From contig NC_089581.1 in assembly GCF_019320115.1 (NCBI RefSeq), positions 64,957,310 to 65,021,309 of the forward strand: 64,000 nt of DNA, read 5' to 3'. The position numbers and the translations under genes were made by a program. This DNA comes from Miscanthus floridulus. Its lineage: Eukaryota > Streptophyta > Magnoliopsida > Poales > Poaceae. The notes below the pieces were generated by a model. The model had not been told where the DNA came from. It did no database searches and saw only the letters and a program-made list of their open reading frames with translations. Positions 55,772 through 64,000 of this stretch are shown here, one piece after another. Numbering within the stretch: the first letter of the stretch is position 1; every line of letters starts with the position of its first letter.

Positions 55772-56243
55772 TATCGACAAAATATGGTCGGCAGTCTACC
55801 TAGGGGTATGCCCAAGGTAGTAGATTGTCAGTAGACAGATGTGCAAGCCACAAAATAAGACAATGACGCAAGACAGACACGAGGTTTTATCTAGGTTCGG
55901 CCACCAAAAAGGCGTAATACCTACGTCCTGCGTCTGATTATATTGCTGTATGTCAATGAGAGATGTTTCTTAGAGGGGTCCCCTGCCCATCTTATATAGG
56001 CTGGAGGGCAGAGTTATAGATCTAGAAACTAATCCTAGCCAGTTACAATTGCCATAGGTGGCCGGATAAAGATTCCTATTCTAACCGACCAGGATCTTGG
56101 TTGATTGCCAAATCTGTCTTGACTCCTTGCGCGGGACTCCGAATAGGTTGGCCGGGCCGCGCGTTGTCTTTTGGTGGACCAGACCCTCTGATCTGGGCTG
56201 GCCCAAGCCTAGCCGTAAGGGTATAGGGGTTAATACCCCCACA
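55772..56243 (-). repeat. Element D 5' LTR (right copy)
   Basis: 472 bp, TATCGACAAAAT to TACCCCCACA on the plus strand. A tatatagg (minus TATATAAG-type box) lies near 55993. Confidence 0.92.
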
Positions 56244-57608
56244 CATGGTGATTGGATCGGCGTAAATATGCATACACATACGGATGAACCACATGCACGC
56301 ACTCACCGTTGGAGGGGCCAGCCATTGAGTTGCATGATGCCGTACAGGCTAACTAAATTACTTTAAATGATTCAAAACAGTCTTTCAAACCACCGTCAAG
56401 ATTCTGGTTGCATCTTTCCTTGGCAAGTACAGGGCTCTAGTTGAATAGATCACTACGCTGAATCTACCAGTAGTCACTAGGATACGAGTTCCTCACGACT
56501 CCGCGTGAGCGTGCACTCTAGCCCCTGCACGGCTAACACAAGCCGACTTCGCACCCACACCGGAATATTCTAATCCAAGTTTTAGGATTCAGATATCCTA
56601 CATGCTATCAAGTACATGATGACAAGCAACGATGTCCTGCTCTACAAGCAAGCAAGCAAGGCCGCGTCCAAATCTTCAAAGATCACATGCAAGCATGAAT
56701 CGAGCCATACAAGCTGACGTCACGAACAAGCATGCATATGGGAATATTTCCTTGCTGCTGACGCACGGCTTTCATCACCATGAGATCAACAATGACTATG
56801 AGAACTTGGACCCTCATCTAGATCCTTCGGTGGACTTCCGACTCTGCCTCGACCACGTCCGGCTACGAGTCCGAGCGCCCATCTGACTACAACTCAATGT
56901 CCTTGGGTGACTACTCCACCAAGTTCCGACCACCGGACCACCAGACCACGTCCCGAGCGGCTTCGCCGAGCTCCGACCACCAGACCACGTCCCAAGCGGC
57001 TCCACCGAGCTTCGACCACTGGACCACCAGACCATGTCCCGAGCAGCTCCGTCGAGCTCCGACCACCAGACCACCAGACCACGTCCCAAGTGGCTCCACC
57101 GAGCTCCGACTACTAGACCACCAGACCACATCGCAATGATGATCGCCATGAACAACGGCGCTATGACAACCATGACCACCGTCACAACAGGCCGAAAAGC
57201 TCAAGGACCAGACAACTTCATCGTCACCGTCCAGATTTCTATCAAAGATAAGTACACTTCTAATATTTATATTTAATATAATTTTCATTACAATGTTTCT
57301 CCACAACGTCCTTGCCATGATTATTCTTGAAATAACGTTTGTCCATGTATACAATCTTAAATATAACATACAGCTATACTTAATGCAAATCCTCGACCAG
57401 TCATGTTGACGCTCGATGTCTCCAGAAAAGGCCCTGTCTCCAGCTCCTCCCAACAGGTGCACGAGCATCTGCCCTCTGCGTTATGGGTGGTCGGCAGCGG
57501 CTCCTTAGCGACGCTTTGTTCATCCTACATGTGCATGGGCTCCATGCCCCGCGTTATGGTTAACGGGCTAGCTAGGGCTAGAGACTCAACTACATACTAA
57601 CTGGTCGG
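56244..57608 (+). other. Non-coding sequence between elements D and E, perhaps the rest of element C
   Basis: No gene is supported. The part at 57360-57600 has the ggtcgg/gaccag-rich style of the C/D family spacers. That suggests interior sequence of element C split by D and then by E. The C 3' LTR is not in the window. Confidence 0.4.
56905..57130. repeat. GC-rich minisatellite (ccgaccaccagaccacgtccc units)
   Basis: About five degenerate copies of gagctccgaccaccagacc..acgtcccgagcggctccgcc, with variable doubling of accaccag. No coding function is supported, although several frames are open. Confidence 0.88.
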
Positions 57609-58012
57609 TGTTGGTACGGGACCCATAGGATACCCCGCAAGGAAGGAAGAAGACCTAGTCCAATTAGGATTCTTCTCCTGTAATCTTAGTAGTAGTATTA
57701 CTCTGTAATCCTACTAGGAACTCTCATTGTAAACTGACTAGGATTCTGGCCTCCTGACTATATAAAGGAGGGCAGGGCACCTTGGATAGAGAGTTCAACA
57801 GAACAATTGTATAACACAACACTTCATAATCAATTCAACGCAAAGGCTAGCACCAACTGGACGTAGGGCTATTACTCGATCTGCGATCGAGGGCCTGAAC
57901 CAGGATAAATTGACTATCTCTTGCATTAACCATCAAGTTCTGCATACGCTAAAACCTGAACATACTGCCCTAGGTACCCCCGTGGTAGGCTATCAGTGGT
58001 TAAACATTGACA
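57609..58012 (+). repeat. Element E 5' LTR
   Basis: 404 bp, TGTTGGTACGGG to AACATTGACA, with TATATAAAG at 57759-57767. Its partner lies outside the window, so the boundaries rest on TG/CA ends and the adjoining PBS. Confidence 0.8.
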
Positions 58013-58014
58013 GC

Positions 58015-58031
58015 TGGCGCGCCAGGTAGAG
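58015..58031 (+). promoter_or_regulatory. Element E primer-binding site
   Basis: TGGCGCGCCAGGTAGAG starts two bases inside the LTR and is of the tRNA-Arg type. It differs from element A at one base. Confidence 0.75.
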
Positions 58032-58061
58032 GATTTTGGTGACTTTGCATCCGAGAGCTTG

Positions 58062-60380
58062 ATGGACCTCGACAACATGATCTTCTCGAAGGGATCGACC
58101 TTCATCTTCGGCTCATGGATCTGTAAGGTAGGCGACAATGGCAAGCTCCAAGGCTGTCTCCTTGAAGAATCAGCTCATCATCAAGATCATCCTATTTTGA
58201 TGAGAACGACAGATCAGCTTGCCGGAAGATTCACACAGCTCAATCCAACTCAGTTCTCGCAAGTTCACGCATCCGACTCAAACTCAAGTTCCGCTTCCAC
58301 AATGAAGTCTTATCCGAGTTCTTTTGGAAAACCAAGTTCTTTTCTGGCAAAGCTCTGGGACATGACATCAACCTGTCAAGAATACTACTCGGAATACACC
58401 CAGAATACTTCAAAGAAGTTGGGTCTTTTTCCGTTCAGACTCCACAACATGGCAACATCCTATCAGACATGGCACGAAGGATCCACTTATCCCATGCTTA
58501 GAATGCTACTGAAGGGAGCCCAGGAAGGTCTCGTTTTAACCATAACATCTCAAGACTACATCATTCACTAGCCAGATACCATTCCTGAAGATGACGACGC
58601 CCAACTAGTCGATGACACGACAATAGCAATTCTACCCTACCAAGAAGGAGATTCCATCTATGACTTTGAGACCTCTACTGAAGTCATCAACAGCTCTGCC
58701 AGTACGGAAATCAATGACGATGACAGAACAACTCATGCTAGAGAAGTACTCATGATTCACCATCCTCGATCACCATTGATCCCCCCAGAAGCACCCGACG
58801 TAAGGTCTTCAGATGAATCCGAGTCCAATATATCACCATTTATCCAGGGATACGATGGTGAGACTGAGAGCCAGAGGCAAGCAAGAGAAAGAAAGAACAA
58901 ATTGAAACAAGGACGACAACGCCGTGCGAAATAGTGGAAAGACACTTGGATCAAATATGAATCAGACCTAGCCGAGTACAATAGAAGAAAATCAGAACAA
59001 GAAATCGAAGAAGGACGAGCAGCGAGTACTCCCTACGATAAGATCCGGGAAGCACTAGAAGAACTCAGGGCGACCTCACACCCCAATGAGAAACAAGAAC
59101 AGCTTCGAGATTTCCTTCGATCAACAATCTTTAAAATGAATGACAGAAATGCAACATCTCATGAATAGGAAGACCAAAATCAAAGGAAGTCTGCTTTCGA
59201 AAGACAAGGACCAAGTGGAAGTCACAACGGAGGAAGCTAAAGAATTCACAGTCAAAATAACCGAGTCAAGCAACCAAGAAAGGACAGAAGCAGAGCACCT
59301 GCTCAGATCGCCACACAAAACTACTCTTACCAAGATGACAGTTGGCAAGAAGGGGGCACAGAATCAGAGTATACAGAAGCCAGAACACACGATAGATTTC
59401 CCTATTTTGCAAACATACTCTCATTGATTCAATTGCCTCACAAGTTCAAGCCATCCAACCACTCTAAATACGACGGCAAGACCAAACCAAAGCAATGGCT
59501 CAGGATTTACTCATAATCGATTGAATTAGCCGGAGGAGACAGTGACATCAAAACCTTGTTCTTCCCCATGGCCCTAGAAACCATGCCGCTTCAATGGTTT
59601 GACAAATTAAATCCCGGATCAATCAGAAATTGGGAAGACTTACAAAGAGCTTTCCGTGAAAATTTTGCGGGAATTATTACACATCCAATCACCCATGCAG
59701 AATTAAAAGGACTCAAGCAGAAAGGAGGTGAAAGTCTCAGAAATTACTATCGATGATTTGGCGAACTATGAGCTCAAATACATGACATCACACAACGAGA
59801 AGTAATCGAAGCTTTCTCTCATGGAATCGTGGCTAGGTGGCAATTCCAAGACTTCTGCAAAGAAAACCCAAGAAATAACGAAGAATTCAGAAGAACAGTA
59901 GAAAAGATGATTATTGCGGAAGAAAAAACGAAAGAAAGATTCCTGGAAAGGAACAACAGAGACAACTCGGACAGGCAAAATCCTTGAAACAATAGACATC
60001 AGGAGAGAAAGCGAGGTCCAGCCAACACGGTAGCAATGGTTGACAAATCAAAGAAATTTACCAAGCCCAGAAGATATGATGACATTGAGAACATGCATTG
60101 CCCTTTGCACCCCAACAGGAGGCACACCATCGGAAATTGCTACACCTTCAACGAAAGGTACACTAGAAAAGATAGCAAGGGAAACAATAAAGAAGGCAAT
60201 CAGAAAAAAGGAGACAACCATGATGACAAGGGATTCCAAAAATCTAGAGGGATAGTAGCAGTAATCTTTGCTGGGATTCTAGACTCTAGAAGCAAACATT
60301 AAGAAAAGTTAGCACAATGAACAATTATGGCCGCAGAACCCGCTACACCAAGATATCTCAACTGGTCAGAGTACCCAATC
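58062..60380 (+). pseudogene. Element E gag
   Basis: The start is the ATG at 58062 (MDLDNMIFSKGSTFIFGSW), 31 bases after the PBS. A charged middle region holds RQARERKNKLKQGRQRRAK. The capsid-like core at about 59450-59980 holds KYDGKTKPKQWLRIY, MPLQWFDKLNPGSI and WEDLQRAFRENF. The zinc-knuckle variant is CPLHPNRRHTIGNC at about 60100. In-frame stops are TAG 58569, 58932, 59166; TAA 59238, 59514, 60300; TGA 59754, 59769, 59985, 60318. The frame then continues directly into protease. Confidence 0.85.
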
Positions 60381-60383
60381 TAA

Positions 60384-61061
60384 TTCTCAAGAGAAGATCA
60401 GTGGACCAGCATAGGAAACACATGCCATTACCCATTGGTTCTAGATCTAACCATTGCCAGCATGACTGTCATGAAAGTACTAATTGACGGAGGAGCAGGA
60501 CTCAACATCATCTTTTCAGAAACTCTAAGGAAGATGGGACTACAACTCACTAGGATGATCACACCAACAAGCACGCCTTTTTATGGCATAGTACCCAGCA
60601 AGGCAGCAATGCCACTTGGACAAATCACTCTACCGGTTACCTTTGGGACTCCATCAAACTACCGCACAGAGTTCATCAAATTTGAAGTCGCAGATTTCGA
60701 TTCCTCATATCATGCAATTCTTGGGTGCCCAGCACTAGCAAAATTCATGGCGATACTGCATTATCTGTACCTATTGCTTAAGATGCCAGGGCCTAACGGA
60801 GTTCTTTCTCTTCGGAGCAACTTAAAGCGCGCATTTGACTGCGACATACAGGTGATCCAAATTGCAGCAAAGGCACAGGCAAATGATGGAAGAAAAGAAA
60901 TAGCCACTGTCGCCGTAGAAACAAGCCAAGAAGAACTAGAGATACCGGCTAAGAGACCAAGCATCCTAGCACCACCAAAAGAAGCCAATGTAAAGCAAAT
61001 CCACCTAGGCACTGGTGATCCAACAAAAACAGCAACCATCGGTGCTCACCTATCGGCAAAA
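60384..61061 (+). pseudogene. Element E protease region
   Basis: VLIDGGAGLNIIF lies at about 60478-60516, with an intact Asp-Gly-Gly. YHAILGCPALAKFMAILHYLYLLLKMP follows. The frame is the same as gag. TAA at 60381 precedes it and TAG at 61062 follows. Confidence 0.85.
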
Positions 61062-61064
61062 TAG

Positions 61065-61844
61065 GAACTCGCGTTCACCAACTTTCTTTGGGACAACAAG
61101 GATATCTTCGCTTAGAAGCCAGCCGACATGCCAAGGGTCCCAAGAGAGTTGGCTGAGCATGGAATTGATATCAATGAAGGCTCCAAGCCTATGAAGCAAT
61201 GACTACGACGATTCTCTCTCGACAAGAAGGCAGCAATTAAAAATGAAATTACAAAACTAATGGCAGCAGGATTCATCAGGGAAATTCTCCACCTGGATTG
61301 GATAGCAAATCCAGTTCTGGTACAGAAAAAGAACACAGACGAGTGGCGCATGTGTGTTGACTACACAGATCTCAACAAACACTACCCAAAAGATCCGTTC
61401 GGGCTACCATGCATTGATCAGATAGTTGATTCAACAGCAGGATCTACCCTATTATCTTTTCTTGATTGCTATTCCAGGTATCACCAGATCACACTAAAGG
61501 AACAAGACCAGAGCAAGACATCTTTTATCACTCCGTTCGGTGCCTACTGCTACAAGACCATGTCGTTTGGACTCAAGAATGCTGGAGCCACTTACCAAAG
61601 AGCTATCCAAACATGCCTTGGTGATCAGATCGGCGAAAATGTAGAAGCATACATGGATGACATGGTTGTAAAAACAAAGAACCCAGACACACTGATTGAA
61701 GACTTAAAACAAACCTTCGAGAATCTGAAAAGGTGGAGGTGGAAATTGAACCCAAACAAGTGCGTATTCAGAGTTCCCTCAGGACAACTACTCGGATTCT
61801 TGGTCAGTCATTGTGGAATCAAAGCAAGCACCAAGCAAATTTGA
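61065..61844 (+). pseudogene. Element E reverse transcriptase
   Basis: The connector FA[stop]KPADMP (TAG at 61113 in place of Trp) is followed by a TGA at 61200. All core motifs are then present: IANPVLVQKKNTDEWRMC, VDYTDLNK, FLDCYSRYHQI, MSFGLKNAGATYQRA, and YMDD at 61650-61661. Catalytic Asp residues are intact. TGA at 61842 ends the open stretch and the same frame continues into RNase H. Confidence 0.9.
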
Positions 61845-61856
61845 GCAATAACAGAG

Positions 61857-62480
61857 ATGGGCCCTCCTCGAAACATCAAAGAAGTACAAAAACTAATAGG
61901 CTGCATGGCAGCACTCAACTGTTTCATATCAAGACTCAGCAAAAAAGGGATGCCTTTCTTTAAACTACTAAAGAAGATAGACAAATTCGAGTGGACGGAA
62001 GAAGCCAATGAAGCTTTCAAGAAACTTAAGGCATACCTCACCTCCTCACCAGTTCTCACACCTCCAAAGAAAAATGAAGACATGATGCTATACATTGCAG
62101 CAACTACTACTGTAATCAGCACGGTAGTAGTAGTGGAAAGAGAAGAAGAGGGGCGCGTGTATAAAGTACAATACTCAGTATACTATATCAGCGAAGTGCT
62201 ATCAGAATAAAAAATCCGGTATCCGCACATGCAAAAACTTCTCTACGCCCTACTGATCACTTCACGCAAGCTTCGCCACTATTTTGAAAGCCACAAGATT
62301 ACCGTGGTGATAGATTTTCCACTAGGAGACATCTTACATAACAAAGATGCAATAGGATGCATATCCAAGTGGGCGGTAGAACTCGATGCTCTCAACATCG
62401 ATTTCACCCTGCGGAAAGCAATTAAATCTCAAGCCCTTGCTGATTTTGTTGCCGAATGGACAGAAATTCAACAACCCGCA
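61857..62480 (+). pseudogene. Element E first RNase H domain
   Basis: The sequence reads RNIKEVQKLIGCMAALNCF, FEWTEEANEAFKKLKAYL and VYYISEVLSE. A TAA at 62208 interrupts it. It then continues YPHMQKLLYALLITSRKLRHYF and FPLGDILHNKDAIGCISKWAVEL. The frame is unchanged. Confidence 0.85.
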
Positions 62481-63008
62481 TCAAGCGCCAACCTTGATCA
62501 TTGGAAGATGTACTTCGATGGATCACTTAAGCTAGGTGGAGCTGGTGCAGGCCTCCTCCTAATTTCTCCAAATGGAAGACAACTAAAGTATGTCCTTCAG
62601 ATATTATGGCAAGCCACCAACAACGAAGCAGAATATGAAGCTCTCATACACGGGCTAAGAGTGGCTATTATCCTTGGAATCAAGCGACTACTCGTATATG
62701 GCGATTCAGCAGTAGTCATCAACCAAGTCAACAAAGATTGGGATTGCACCAAAGAAAACATGGGTGCTTACTGTGCTGAAATTCGAAAACTCGAAAAACA
62801 CTTCCAAGGACTAGAAATTCTACATGTCCTGTGGGATTCCAACATTGCAGCAGATGTTCTTGCCAAGCTTGGATCCGATAGGGCAAAGGTCCCACCTGGC
62901 ATATTCATAGAGGAGTTATTAGCTCCCTCTATCAAACAACCTGGTGAGGCAACCATAGAACTCACAGCCAAAGGCAACCAGATTCTGGTGATCAACACTT
63001 CATGGACA
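62481..63008 (+). pseudogene. Element E second RNase H domain
   Basis: The domain shows KMYFDGSLKLGGAGAG, NNEAEYEALIHGLRVAI, VYGDSAVVINQVN and NIAADVLAKLGS. The Asp, Glu and Asp catalytic positions are all present. This extra RNase H supports Tat-lineage placement. A TAG at 63009 follows. Confidence 0.87.
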
Positions 63009-63041
63009 TAGGTTTTTATCGACTACATCAAAGAGAATAAG

Positions 63042-64000
63042 TTGCCAACAGAAAAACAGCAAGCCACACAAGTCGTCCGCAGAAGCAAGAATTACGTCCT
63101 AGTAGGAGACAAGCTATACAGAAGAGCTGCATCATCAAGAGTACTCCTAAAATGCATCTCATTTGAAGAAGGCAAACAAATCCTAGATGAAATACACTCA
63201 GGCTATTGCGGAAATCACGCCGCTTCAAGAACATTAGTCGGCAAAGCATTCTACACTGGTTTCTACTGGCCAACCGCTTTGAAAGACGCAGAAGAACTTG
63301 TCAGAAGATGCAAAAGTTGTCAGATGTTCGCAAGACAAGCTCATGTGCTAGCCCACAACCTCATATGCATTCCACCTACTTGGCCTTTCTCCTGCTGGGG
63401 GCTAGATCAAGTGGGACCTCTCAAGAAAGCAAAGGGTGGTTTCGAGTACATCTTTGTAGCAATCGATAAGTTCACCAAGTGGATCGAATACAAACCACTC
63501 ACAAAATACAGCGTAGCCAAAGCAGTTGAGTTCATCCAAGATATTATGCACCATTTTGGCATGCCTAATCGAATCATCATAGATTTGGGTTCTCCCTTCA
63601 CAGCTACAGAATTCAAAAGTTGGGCACAAGATTGTGGTTTCAGTATAGATTACGCATCAGTCGCACATCCAGAAGCCAATGGATAGGTAGAAAGGGCTAA
63701 TGGACTCATACTAGCTGGATTAAAACCAAGACTGTATGAAGAACTAGTAGACTATGGATCAAAATGGATCGAAGAATTACCTAAGGTTGTATGGGGACTA
63801 TGGACTCAAATAAGCAAAGCCACCGGATACTCACCTTTCTTCCTAGTTTACGAATCAGAAGCCGTACTACCAGCAGACCTGATCTGGATGTCACCAAGGA
63901 TAGAACAATATGACGGAGGAGAAGCAGAACACACACGAAGATTAGAACTCGATAGCACAGAAGAAGTCAGAGTAAACGCTACCCTACAATCAGCAAAATA
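63042..64000 (+). pseudogene. Element E integrase, partial
   Basis: The HHCC zinc domain reads IHSGYCGNHAASRTLVGKAF and RRCKSCQM. The core shows IFVAIDKFTKWIEYKPL, IIIDLGSPFTATEF and, after a TAG at 63684, VERANGLILAG. The C-terminal part (YSPFFLVYESEAVLPADL) is open to the window end. The single in-core stop replaces the Gln before V-E-R, as in element D. Confidence 0.88.

Larger units (their letters stand above)
43278..56243 (-). mobile_element. Element D: complete Ty3/Gypsy Tat-lineage LTR retrotransposon (13.0 kb)
   Basis: The LTRs at 43278-43749 and 55772-56243 are both 472 bp. The PBS abuts the right LTR, so the sense strand is minus. Sense order is gag, protease, RT, RNase H, second RNase H, integrase, and the antisense gene lies at 45271-48596. 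The 5-bp flanks are CACAA and CATGG, which do not match, so no target duplication is visible. Gag and protease keep one frame from 55723 to about 51890. RT/RNase H are in a second frame and integrase returns to the first. Confidence 0.9.
57609..64000 (+). mobile_element. Element E: Ty3/Gypsy Tat-lineage LTR retrotransposon, cut by the window end
   Basis: The 5' LTR (57609-58012) is followed by the PBS and a gag-pol that runs in one frame to the window edge within the integrase. Domain order is gag, protease, RT, RNase H, second RNase H, integrase. The 3' LTR and any antisense gene would lie beyond 64000. The left flank is GTCGG; its partner is outside the window. Confidence 0.9.

Noticed and set aside
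56905..57130. CRISPR-like regular repeat
   Set aside because: The units are contiguous and degenerate, without unique spacers, and the DNA is plant nuclear. It is a minisatellite in a retroelement.

Overview
This window reads as plant nuclear DNA from a grass, most likely an Andropogoneae-type genome such as sorghum, sugarcane or Miscanthus. The evidence is nested LTR retrotransposons of the Ty3/Gypsy Tat lineage, a CACTA transposon, Tourist-like MITEs, a glycine-rich cell-wall protein gene with a plant promoter, and the absence of bacterial gene organisation. The species is an inference, because no species-specific marker was recognised. Only one intact host gene is supported, the glycine-rich protein at 29727-30296 (+).

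Layout. 1-500: end of a probable Copia-type LTR (minus). 1536-7439: a 5.9-kb CACTA element with 26/29 matching terminal inverted repeats, holding tRNA-like relics, three ~480-bp tandem repeats, a minisatellite, a gene-like GC-rich segment and a small MITE. 8530-10012, resuming at 25778: fragment of an older LTR element, split by element A. 10013-25777: element A, a complete Tat element on the minus strand with 1.3-kb LTRs and GCATG target duplication. 25783-31982: the gene island with at least four MITEs, an (AT)n-flanked insertion and the GRP gene. 31983-42390: element B, a plus-strand Tat-like element that has no pol and a shortened gag. Its 3' LTR is cut by element C (LTR 42391-42789). 43278-56243: element D, a complete minus-strand Tat element lying in C-like sequence. 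57609-64000: element E, a plus-strand Tat element running off the window.

The most notable content is not gag-pol. Elements A, B and D each carry, between the last sense gene and the 3' LTR, an antisense gene of about 3.3-3.9 kb. It has an N-terminal domain resembling the 'putative gypsy type transposon' family (Pfam PF04195), a low-complexity middle, a coiled coil and a conserved C-terminal segment. GT-AG introns at matching positions and phases interrupt it in all three elements. Each copy lies downstream of a tandem-repeat array and a TATA-like box, so it looks like an independently transcribed gene. In A and D almost every premature stop is TAG (21 TAG, 1 TAA, 0 TGA by my reading), as expected from deamination of methylated CAG sites.

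The elements are all decayed. E keeps one gag-pol frame from 58062 to the window end with 18 stops and no frameshift. D has a deletion at the RT first-aspartate motif. A is frameshifted several times. The insertion order that can be read is: older LTR fragment then A; B then C; and probably D and E after C.
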